NCBI GenBank assembly: GCA_003229915.1
Contig: QIGA01000277.1
Coordinates: forward strand, 1-5,176
Source of the DNA: Chloroflexota bacterium
Lineage (GTDB): Bacteria; Chloroflexota; Dehalococcoidia; SZUA-161
Direction of reading: 5' to 3'
Length of the DNA stretch: 5,176 nt
The notes under the pieces were generated by a model, which searched no databases, was not told the origin of the DNA, and worked only from the letters and a program-made list of their open reading frames with translations. The translations under genes and the position numbers were made by a program. Positions 1-5,176 of the stretch are shown here, piece after piece; within the stretch, counting starts at the first letter, position 1, and every line of letters begins with the position of its first letter.

Positions 1-641
1 GATTGCACGCCTTGCTGCTTCACCGTTTGGCCCACTTTCTCTGGCAGCGTAGATTGCGCCTGCTCGCCCGCTTTGTCTCTCATAACGCTCGTTTCTTGAC
101 TGCAATTGAAATTCATCCCGGCGCTGCCATTGGCAGAAGGTTCTTCATCGACCATGGAGCCGGCGTAGTAATCGGGGAGACAGCAGAGATCGGCGACGAC
201 GTGCTGATGTATCAAGGGGTAGTCCTTGGCGGAACAACCATGCAGAAGAAAAAGCGCCACCCCACCATCGGCAACAAAGTAGTCATTGGCTCGGCTGCGA
301 TATTGCTTGGGGCCATCACGGTAGGAGAGGGCTCTCGGATCGGCGCCAACTCTGTCGTTGTAAGGTCAGTGCCACCGGGATCCGTTGTTGTGGGAGTCCC
401 GGGAAGGGTTGTGGGAGGGCGACAGGAATCGGTCATGGACCTGGACCATGGCAAGATGCCTGACCCCTTCAGTGAGGCAGTCAGGCTCATCCTGGAGGAG
501 CAAACCAGGTTGGGCGCGCGCTTGAGGAAGATTGAGGAATCCTGCGGCTTAACGGTTGCGGCAGACGACCTGGCTGAGAAGATAATTGAGATTGAAAAGG
601 CATTTGCCAACCCTGAAGGAATGCAGGACGATGAGATTTGA
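1..641 (+). CDS. cysE: Serine O-acetyltransferase, 5'-truncated by the window edge
   Basis: This enzyme transfers acetyl from acetyl-CoA to L-serine to give O-acetylserine, the committed cytosolic step of cysteine synthesis. The first two bases complete a Gly codon (xGA), followed by LHALLLHRLAHFLW, which matches the internal 'PGLHAL' region of bacterial CysE. The real start is therefore upstream, probably about 30 codons away, and the TTG at 3 is an internal Leu. Numbering from that Leu, the left-handed beta-helix of hexapeptide repeats spans about 35-138. It carries EIHPGA (36-41), the catalytic His in FIDHG (His51), GETAEIGDDV (58-67), the GGT loop (76-78), RHP with the second conserved His (His86), and the closing GVPGRVVGG. 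The loop reads GGTTMQKKKRHP where GGTGK is usual, a small deviation. A charged helical tail (about 155-178) is followed by an extension ending in ...DDEI. The C-terminal Ile is the residue type that docks into CysK in cysteine synthase complexes. The next gene is 275 bases away, so co-transcription with it is uncertain. Confidence 0.95.
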   Translation, partial: LHALLLHRLAHFLWQRRLRLLARFVSHNARFLTAIEIHPGAAIGRRFFIDHGAGVVIGETAEIGDDVLMYQGVVLGGTTMQKKKRHPTIGNKVVIGSAAILLGAITVGEGSRIGANSVVVRSVPPGSVVVGVPGRVVGGRQESVMDLDHGKMPDPFSEAVRLILEEQTRLGARLRKIEESCGLTVAADDLAEKIIEIEKAFANPEGMQDDEI

Positions 642-766
642 AGCGGCGGCGACCCATTCCAGGACAGGCCCAGCCCTGCGAGCGGTGCTATCGTGCCGCC
701 TCTCGCATAAGCGTGAGTCAAAGGCCAACGATCACGGTTATGAGAGCACCGTGGCTCAATAGGAGA

Positions 767-808
767 AGATGGCGGCCGGTAGTGGGGTTTTCGCTCACAG
801 CGCCATTT
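767..808 (+). other. Potential two-part RNA hairpin upstream of mnmA
   Basis: AGATGGCG (767-774) can pair with CGCCATTT (801-808), giving 8 base pairs including one G-T. Inside it, GTGGG (782-786) can pair with CTCAC (794-798), with one G-T, around a 7-base loop GTTTTCG. The internal loop has 7 bases on the left and 2 on the right. It matches no riboswitch or RNA family that I recognise. It lies about 110 bases before the mnmA start, so it could be leader structure or chance pairing. Confidence 0.25.
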
Positions 809-900
809 GGAACGGAACAGATAGCTCCTCATAGCATCCAGAATCCAACCAATGCCTAGTAATCCCAGAGCCGCCAAGACCCACTCAAGGCACACTATCC

Positions 901-907
901 AAGGAAG
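901..907 (+). promoter_or_regulatory. Ribosome binding site of mnmA
   Basis: AAGGAAG is a good Shine-Dalgarno match 9 bases before the ATG at 917. It supports that start, and the protein then begins directly with the strand leading into the SGGVDSS loop, as in other MnmA proteins. Confidence 0.65.
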
Positions 908-916
908 CTAAGAACT

Positions 917-1981
917 ATGGCTCGAGTAATGGTTGCCCTAAGCGGTGGAGTGGATTCATCCGTCGCCGCTGCCCTTTTGAAACAGGCAGGGCACGAGGTC
1001 GTAGGAGTGACCATGAGGATATGGGACGGCGACCTTTTCCCAGGGCAAGCAACTCATCCTGCGTGCTACGGCCCCGACGAAGAGGATATAGAGGATGCCC
1101 GCAAGGTCTCCCAGCGGTTGGACATCCCCTTCCACGTTTTTGATCTCAGAAGACAATACAAAGTGGAGGTTCTGGACTATGTACGTCGGGAGTACTTGTC
1201 GGGCAGAACGCCCAATCCTTGTATTAGATGCAACCGCAAGGTTAAGCTGGGCAACCTGATCGAAATGGCCCGTGAGTCCGGGATCACATTTGACTATGTG
1301 GCTACAGGCCATTACGCTCGAGTCGAATGGAGCGAAAGCAAGCATCGATTTCTTCTGCGGAAAGCGGGAGACGAAACAAAGGACCAGTCGTATTTCCTCT
1401 TTTCATTGTCTCAAGCGCAGCTTGGCCGTAGTCTCTTCCCTCTGGGCAATTACAGAAAACAAGAAGTGAAAACGATAGCTTCCGATCTCAACCTAGGCGT
1501 TGACGGCAAGCCAGAGAGCCAGGATTTTGTCGCAGGGGGTTACTCCTCGCTTCTGGGAGCAGCCGTGCGGCCAGGGCCCATACTTGATAAGCAGGGAAAC
1601 GCCCTGGGTGAACACCGAGGAATACAGTTCTACACCATTGGCCAGCGCAAAGGTCTGGGCCTATCCACGAGGGACGCGATGTACGTTACCGGCATAGACC
1701 CCGAAAGAAACGCCCTTATAGTGGGCACAAAAGATGAAGTATACGGAGACGAGCTCATATGCTCCGATCTGAACTGGATAGCGATGCCAAGGCTGGAGCA
1801 TGCCATCACAGTGAAGGCGAAGATAAGGTACAGCCACAAAGAGGCTGAAGCGGTGATAACGTCTCTAGGCGAGGCCAAAACACACGTGAAGTTTGAGGAG
1901 CCTCAGATAGCCATTACGCCAGGGCAGTCGATAGTTTTCTACAGTGGCGATTTAGTGGTGGGCGGTGGTACAATAGAATAA
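917..1981 (+). CDS. mnmA: tRNA-specific 2-thiouridylase MnmA (TrmU), variant lacking the second catalytic Cys
   Basis: MnmA adenylates U34 of the Lys, Glu and Gln tRNAs and replaces O2 with sulfur, in the cytosol. The 354-residue product has normal family length. It carries the ATP-binding PP-loop SGGVDSS (9-15), EDIEDARKV (56-64), NPCIRCNR (100-107), TGHYAR (130-135), KDQSYFLF (155-162), GEHRGIQFYTIGQRKGLG (231-248), and a C-terminal beta-barrel ending FYSGDLVVGGGTIE. Cys105 aligns with the first catalytic Cys of E. coli MnmA (Cys102), and Cys102 aligns with its Asp99. The second catalytic position, normally ESQ-x-ICF (E. coli Cys199), reads PESQDFVAGGYSSLL (199-213) and has no Cys. The only other cysteines are Cys50 in HPACYGPDEED and Cys282. 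From memory, the ACYGP plus ESQDF combination is a recurring subfamily in anaerobic bacteria, so this is probably a functional variant rather than a damaged gene. The family assignment is firm; the sulfur-transfer mechanism is open. It is the first gene of the mnmA-MOSC-nadA run. Confidence 0.96.
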   Translation: MARVMVALSGGVDSSVAAALLKQAGHEVVGVTMRIWDGDLFPGQATHPACYGPDEEDIEDARKVSQRLDIPFHVFDLRRQYKVEVLDYVRREYLSGRTPNPCIRCNRKVKLGNLIEMARESGITFDYVATGHYARVEWSESKHRFLLRKAGDETKDQSYFLFSLSQAQLGRSLFPLGNYRKQEVKTIASDLNLGVDGKPESQDFVAGGYSSLLGAAVRPGPILDKQGNALGEHRGIQFYTIGQRKGLGLSTRDAMYVTGIDPERNALIVGTKDEVYGDELICSDLNWIAMPRLEHAITVKAKIRYSHKEAEAVITSLGEAKTHVKFEEPQIAITPGQSIVFYSGDLVVGGGTIE

Positions 1982-1997
1982 ACAGCGAGGTTAGAGC

Positions 1998-2438
1998 TTG
2001 GCCAAGATAATTGCGGTTTGCAAAAGCAGGGAGAAGGGTACTAGAAAAGAGCCGGGGACAGAAGGACTACTCAAAGAGGATTTCGGCCTGGTTGACGATG
2101 CTCATGCCGATTGCTGCACTCACCGTCAGGTGAGCCTCCTGGCAATTGAAAGCATCAACAAAATGCGAGATGCGGGCTTCGATGTCAACCCCGGTGATTT
2201 CGCCGAGAACCTGACCACCGAAGGTCTTGCCCTGGCCTCTTTGCCTGTTGGCACAAGCCTTTACATAGGACAAGGCATTATCCTGGAGATTTCTCAGATC
2301 GGTAAGGATTGCCATACAGGTTGCGCTATCTTCCGTCAGGTGGGCAAGTGCATTATGCCCAAAGAAGGGGTTTTCGCCAGAGTTATCCGCGGTGGCGTGG
2401 TTAGGCCTGGAGATAAGCTTGAAGGAAATGGGGTGTGA
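1998..2438 (+). CDS. Small stand-alone MOSC domain protein
   Basis: The 146-residue product is essentially one MOSC domain, the domain type found at the C-terminus of molybdenum cofactor sulfurases and predicted to carry sulfur on a conserved Cys. The N-terminus AKIIAVCKSREKGTRK and the core GDFAENLTTEGLALASLPVG (66-85) are typical of the short MOSC proteins often seen beside, or fused to, MogA-type molybdopterin enzymes. The QIGKDCHTGC stretch (100-109) and GKCIMPKEGVFARV (116-129) follow. Cys105 is the best match to the conserved MOSC Cys; Cys109, Cys118 and the pair Cys39-Cys40 are additional. The start is TTG: an in-frame TAG lies at 1992-1994, only one codon separates it from the TTG, and GAGG at 1987-1990 sits 7 bases upstream. 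The gene begins 16 bases after mnmA and ends 3 bases before nadA. No molybdenum cofactor gene is in view, so the substrate is unknown; a role in sulfur delivery is inference. Confidence 0.9.
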   Translation: MAKIIAVCKSREKGTRKEPGTEGLLKEDFGLVDDAHADCCTHRQVSLLAIESINKMRDAGFDVNPGDFAENLTTEGLALASLPVGTSLYIGQGIILEISQIGKDCHTGCAIFRQVGKCIMPKEGVFARVIRGGVVRPGDKLEGNGV

Positions 2439-2441
2439 GTT

Positions 2442-3368
2442 GTGGCCAGCGATAGAGAATCGCCCTTGGTAGATAGAATTCTCAAGCTGAAGGAAACGCG
2501 AAACGCTATTATTCTCTCCCATAACTACCAACTGGGTGAGGTTCAAGATATAGCGGATTTCGTTGGTGACTCCCTGGAACTCAGCCAGAAGGCAGCTAAA
2601 ATTGACGCCGACGTAATCGTCTTTTGCGGAGTAAACTTTATGGCGGAAACCGCCTCCATACTTTGCCCAGACAAAGTGGTTCTGCTACCTGATGCCCAGG
2701 CTCGCTGCCCCATGGCTGACATGATTACGGCTGAGGCGCTCAGGCACAAGAAACAGGAGCTACCGGGGGCCACTGTGGTCTGCTACATAAACTCCACGGC
2801 GGAGGTAAAGGCAGAGTCGGACTTCTGCTGCACATCTTCCAACGCAGTCAAGCTAATAGAAAGCCTGAACCATGCCAACGAGGTTCTGTTCGTCCCCGAT
2901 CAATACCTGGGTTATTACATCGAGACCAAGACCGGAAAGAAGATGACATTGTGGCCTGGTTATTGCCCCACCCATGGCAGGATTCAGCCCCAACATGTCA
3001 TCAGGTTAAAGCAGGAATACCCTCAAGCCGAGGTAATCGTTCACCCTGAGTGCCATCCAGAGGTGATCAGCCTCGCCGACGTAGTACTGAGCACAGGCGG
3101 GATGTGCAGGTACGTCAAAGAAACCACAGCGGAGGACATAATCGTCGGGACAGAGATCGGCATCATCCACAGGCTGAGAAAGGAAAGTCCCGGCAAACGG
3201 TTTATCCCTGTTTCCGAGCAGGCGATCTGTCCCAGGATGAAGCTGATCAGCCTGGAGAAAATCCTGTGGTCGCTGGAAGATATGACACCTGTGGTGAAGG
3301 TACACGAGGAGACCCGTCTGAAAGCCAAGAAGGCAGTTGACAGGATGCTGGAAATATCCAAATCCTAG
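2442..3368 (+). CDS. nadA: Quinolinate synthase A
   Basis: NadA condenses iminoaspartate with dihydroxyacetone phosphate to form quinolinate, the precursor of NAD, using an oxygen-sensitive [4Fe-4S] cluster in the cytosol. The 308-residue product is the short type known from Pyrococcus and Thermotoga (about 300 residues), not the longer E. coli type. The three domains each supply one cluster ligand: Cys75 (ETASILCPDK), Cys175 (WPGYCPTHGRI) and Cys263 (SEQAICPRMK). Substrate-binding residues are present: His27 and Tyr29 in SHNYQ, Tyr115 and Asn117 in CYINST, His201 and Glu203 in HPECHPE, and the STGGM loop (217-221). The C-terminal CxxCxxC of E. coli NadA is absent. The GTG start lies 3 bases after the MOSC stop; AAGGAA at 2422-2427 is rather far away (14 bases), so translational coupling to the upstream gene is likely. 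Neither nadB nor nadC nor an aspartate dehydrogenase gene is in the window. Confidence 0.97.
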   Translation: MASDRESPLVDRILKLKETRNAIILSHNYQLGEVQDIADFVGDSLELSQKAAKIDADVIVFCGVNFMAETASILCPDKVVLLPDAQARCPMADMITAEALRHKKQELPGATVVCYINSTAEVKAESDFCCTSSNAVKLIESLNHANEVLFVPDQYLGYYIETKTGKKMTLWPGYCPTHGRIQPQHVIRLKQEYPQAEVIVHPECHPEVISLADVVLSTGGMCRYVKETTAEDIIVGTEIGIIHRLRKESPGKRFIPVSEQAICPRMKLISLEKILWSLEDMTPVVKVHEETRLKAKKAVDRMLEISKS

Positions 3369-3483
3369 AATGCTGTTGCTGGGATAACCACACGTGACAG
3401 GAAAGGGGATAGACCTATCGCCATCGGGTTCCCTTCCATCCTATGGGTAGAGGGACTCATCTGCTTTGGGTCTCACCTATGTC
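3369..3483. other. Leader between nadA and the ChoD-like gene, with inverted repeats
   Basis: This spacer of about 115 bases contains GATAG-AC-CTATC (3408-3419), a 12-base near-palindrome. It also has a nested inverted repeat in which CCCT (3431-3434) matches AGGG (3451-3454) and CCAT (3436-3439) matches ATGG (3443-3446). The second structure covers GAGGGA (3450-3455), the only purine-rich ribosome-site candidate ahead of the next gene. No terminator with a T-run follows nadA and no clear promoter hexamers are visible, so it is undecided whether the oxidoreductase gene has its own promoter. Confidence 0.35.
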
Positions 3484-5103
3484 ATGAGCACACAACCGGA
3501 AGAGGTATTTGACTACGTAGTTGTCGGCTCCGGGTTCGGCGGCAGTGTCTCTGCGATGCGCCTGGCAGAGAAAGGCTACCGCGTTTTAGTGCTGGAGCGT
3601 GGGAAACGCTACCGCGACGAGGACTTCGCCACCACCAACTGGAAGTTCTGGAAATACCTGTGGCTGCCAGCGCTACGCTGTTTTGGCATACTGCAGATCA
3701 GTTTTCTGAAAGGGATAATGATCATGCACGGGGCCGGCGTGGGTGGGGGCAGCCTCGGTTACGCTAATGTACTGGAGGTGCCGAGTGATCGCCTCTTCGC
3801 AAATCCATCATGGCAGCACCTGGAAGACTGGGAAAAAGCTCTGGCACCACACTATGAAACAGCCCGCCACATGCTGGGAGTGACCCGTAATCCCCGCTTG
3901 TGGGATGTAGATCAACCGCTGAGAGAAATCTGTGAGGAATTAGGACAGGGCGGCACCTTCCGCCCAACAAATGTAGGAGTCTTCTTTGGGCAGGAAGGAC
4001 ATGAGGGAGAGAAGGTACCCGACCCTTACTTTGGCGGCGAGGGCCCACCCCGGACTGGGTGTACGCACTGCGGAGGGTGCATGGTGGGCTGCCGTCACAA
4101 CGGCAAGAATACCCTGGTCAAGAACTATCTCTATTTCGCCGAAAAGCGGGGCGCAGAGGTGCGCTCTGAAGCTGACGTCACGGATATCAGCCCTCTGCCC
4201 GCCGGGCAGGAAGATGAGGCCCGTTACGAAGTGCGCTACCACCGCTCTACGGCCTGGCTGCGCAAGCCAAAGCGCCGCGTTCGCGCCCGCAATGTCGTCC
4301 TCTCCGCGGGGGTGCTCGGCACCCTAAAGCTACTTTTCCGCTGCCGAGACGTGACCCGCTCGCTTCCCGACATCTCGCCGCGCCTGGGTGAAATGGTGCG
4401 CACCAACAGTGAGGCTCTTCTGGGCGTGATGAGTCGCAACAGGAAGGTAGACTACTCCAAAGGCATAGCCATAACCTCTATCTTCCACGTAGACGAGGTG
4501 ACTTGCGTCGAACCGGTGCGTTATCCCGATGGGTCATCGCTCATGCGATTCCTGGTGGCTCCACTGATTAGCAAGGGTGAAAGGATACCTGTACGGTTCG
4601 TGCGAACTCTGGGGGAGATTCTGCGCCACCCGCTGGATTTCCTATCCAGCAACATATCGCCCGGATGGGCTTACCGCACCACCATTTTGCTCATCATGCA
4701 GACCGTAGACAACCGCATGCGTTTGCGAATGGGACGGAGCCTGCTCACCCTTTTTCGCCGTGGCCTGGTTTCGCAGCCGGACGCTGAACACACCATCAAG
4801 GCCCGCATTGACGCTGGCCACCAGATAACGCGCTCTTTAGCCACGAAGATAAACGGGATACCGGGGGGCTCCGTGACCGAGAGCCTCCTCAACACACCGA
4901 TGACTGCACATATCATGGGGGGCTGCGCCTTCGGCCGGGATGCCGAAGCGGGGGTAGTCGCACTGGATTGCCAGATGCACAATTACCCCGGCCTTTACGT
5001 GGTGGATGGCTCCATTATGCCCGCCAACCCCGGCGTCAACCCCAGCTTGACTATCACGGCACTGGCGGAATACGCCATGAGCCATGTCCCGCCCAAGACT
5101 TAA
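3484..5103 (+). CDS. ChoD-like FAD-dependent GMC oxidoreductase with a four-cysteine motif
   Basis: This is a flavoprotein of the glucose-methanol-choline family, closest by eye to mycobacterial ChoD (annotated as cholesterol oxidase, 578 residues), to which it is collinear over nearly its whole length. From the ATG at 3484 it has 539 residues. It shows the FAD-binding VVVGSGFGGSVSA near the N-terminus with the ribose-binding Glu of LVLERG (Glu38), then HGAGVGGGSLGYAN (82-95) and VPDPYFGGEGP (178-188). A four-Cys motif CxxCxxCxxxC follows at Cys193, 196, 199 and 203. The C-terminal GMC block has AHIMGGCAFG (catalytic-type His476) and VVDGS...NPGVNPSLTI (Asn519). The short C-terminal tail of ChoD is missing. 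A TTG at 3466 would add six residues and lies about 10 bases after AGAGGGA; I prefer the ATG because the extension is short and unconserved in appearance. There is no signal peptide. The substrate is an alcohol of unknown identity; steroid activity should not be assumed. It is unrelated in function to the genes upstream and may be separately transcribed. Confidence 0.93.
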   Translation: MSTQPEEVFDYVVVGSGFGGSVSAMRLAEKGYRVLVLERGKRYRDEDFATTNWKFWKYLWLPALRCFGILQISFLKGIMIMHGAGVGGGSLGYANVLEVPSDRLFANPSWQHLEDWEKALAPHYETARHMLGVTRNPRLWDVDQPLREICEELGQGGTFRPTNVGVFFGQEGHEGEKVPDPYFGGEGPPRTGCTHCGGCMVGCRHNGKNTLVKNYLYFAEKRGAEVRSEADVTDISPLPAGQEDEARYEVRYHRSTAWLRKPKRRVRARNVVLSAGVLGTLKLLFRCRDVTRSLPDISPRLGEMVRTNSEALLGVMSRNRKVDYSKGIAITSIFHVDEVTCVEPVRYPDGSSLMRFLVAPLISKGERIPVRFVRTLGEILRHPLDFLSSNISPGWAYRTTILLIMQTVDNRMRLRMGRSLLTLFRRGLVSQPDAEHTIKARIDAGHQITRSLATKINGIPGGSVTESLLNTPMTAHIMGGCAFGRDAEAGVVALDCQMHNYPGLYVVDGSIMPANPGVNPSLTITALAEYAMSHVPPKT

Positions 5104-5104
5104 C

Positions 5105-5125
5105 AGGGCTTCTGCAAGCGCCCCT
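5105..5125 (+). terminator. Weak terminator-like hairpin after the oxidoreductase gene
   Basis: Directly after the TAA stop, GCTT (5108-5111) pairs with AAGC (5116-5119) around CTGC, and AGG (5105-5107) can extend the stem with CCT (5123-5125) across a bulge. It is followed by a CT-alternating tract (5124-5133) rather than a T-run, so it is at best a poor intrinsic terminator. Confidence 0.2.
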
Positions 5126-5176
5126 CTCTCTCTGCTCACTCCCTGAGGGACTAAGTTTCCCACCACCTTCGAGGGT

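Larger units (their letters stand above)
642..916. other. Intergenic region between cysE and mnmA with several potential hairpins
   Basis: This 275-base gap holds no convincing gene. A 73-codon + strand frame (638-859, TTG start) has no recognisable domain, reads as a basic low-complexity peptide and overlaps the end of cysE. Visible structure includes GCGGTGC-TATC-GTGCCGC at 682-699, a 7-bp stem with two G-T pairs and a 4-base loop. There is also GAGC/GCTC at 744-757 and a compound stem at 767-808. None is followed by a T-run, so none is a standard intrinsic terminator. No clear -35/-10 pair stands out. The gap is long enough to contain both the end of the cysE transcript and the promoter or leader of the mnmA operon. 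Confidence 0.5.

Noticed and set aside
807..836. Possible promoter TTGGAA...CATAGC ahead of mnmA
   Set aside because: The -10 match is poor and no other feature supports it; calling it would be guesswork.
638..859. A 73-codon + strand frame overlapping the cysE stop
   Set aside because: TTG start overlapping the cysE end, composition typical of random GC-rich translation, no recognisable motif.
212..895. A 227-codon minus-strand open frame across cysE and the gap
   Set aside because: Most of it is antisense to the clearly real cysE hexapeptide region and shows no domain; only the short TM2-like segment near 895 was kept, as a low-interest relic.
1499..1560. Frameshift or sequencing error as explanation for the missing second Cys in MnmA
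   Set aside because: The frame stays in register on both sides (GKPESQDF before, RPGPILD and GEHRGIQFYTIGQRKG after), so the motif change is a clean substitution, not a broken gene.
3050..3340. A 96-codon frame inside nadA
   Set aside because: It is a second-frame shadow of nadA, rich in Arg, Gly and Asp, while the nadA frame carries all cluster ligands.
3392..3396. CACGTG-like palindrome in the nadA to oxidoreductase gap
   Set aside because: A six-base palindrome of this kind occurs by chance and has no supporting context in bacteria.
3940..4439. Several minus- and plus-strand frames within the oxidoreductase gene
   Set aside because: They are shadows of a long conserved flavoprotein frame and have no motifs of their own.
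3484..5103. NadB (L-aspartate oxidase) as identity of the flavoprotein beside nadA
   Set aside because: The C-terminal GMC block, the HGAGVGGGS motif and the four-Cys motif match ChoD-like GMC enzymes; NadB belongs to the succinate dehydrogenase/fumarate reductase flavoprotein family.
5120..5160. CT-rich stretch and TCCC-TGA-GGGA repeat near the window end
   Set aside because: Only a 4-bp stem and no T-run; too weak to call a terminator or repeat element.

Overview
The window reads as an ordinary bacterial chromosome segment with all genes on the + strand. In order it holds the 3' part of a serine O-acetyltransferase gene (cysE), a 275-base gap, a tight three-gene run (mnmA tRNA 2-thiouridylase, a small stand-alone MOSC protein, nadA quinolinate synthase), a short gap, and a complete FAD-dependent GMC oxidoreductase resembling actinobacterial ChoD. 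I see no tRNA, rRNA, CRISPR array, insertion sequence, integrase or phage gene.

Organism: no marker gene here fixes the taxonomy. The short Fe-S NadA, the 'ESQDF' subtype of MnmA, the stand-alone MOSC protein and the use of TTG and GTG starts would fit an anaerobic or sediment-dwelling bacterium, for example Chloroflexota/Dehalococcoidia-like or a deltaproteobacterial/Nitrospirota relative. This placement is inference with low certainty.

Layout: bases 1-641 are cysE, cut at its 5' end by the window edge. Bases 642-916 have no convincing gene but contain several potential hairpins, including a compound stem at 767-808 ahead of mnmA. Bases 917-3368 are mnmA, MOSC and nadA, separated by 16 and 3 bases and very probably co-transcribed. 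Bases 3369-3483 are a leader with inverted repeats ahead of the oxidoreductase gene. Its reading frame ends at 5103 and is followed by a weak terminator-like hairpin.

How the genes fit together: the first four share a sulfur and Fe-S theme. CysE makes the precursor of cysteine, MnmA puts sulfur into tRNA, MOSC domains are predicted sulfur carriers, and NadA needs a [4Fe-4S] cluster. The most interesting point is that this MnmA lacks the second catalytic cysteine of the classical enzyme (the family's SQ-x-I-C-F motif reads SQDFVAGG). It has instead a CxxC around the first catalytic cysteine plus another cysteine in an 'ACYGP' motif, and a cysteine-rich MOSC protein is encoded directly downstream. 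The second notable point is a ferredoxin-like CX2CX2CX3C motif inside the ChoD-like flavoprotein. Both are visible in the sequence; their functional meaning is inferred.
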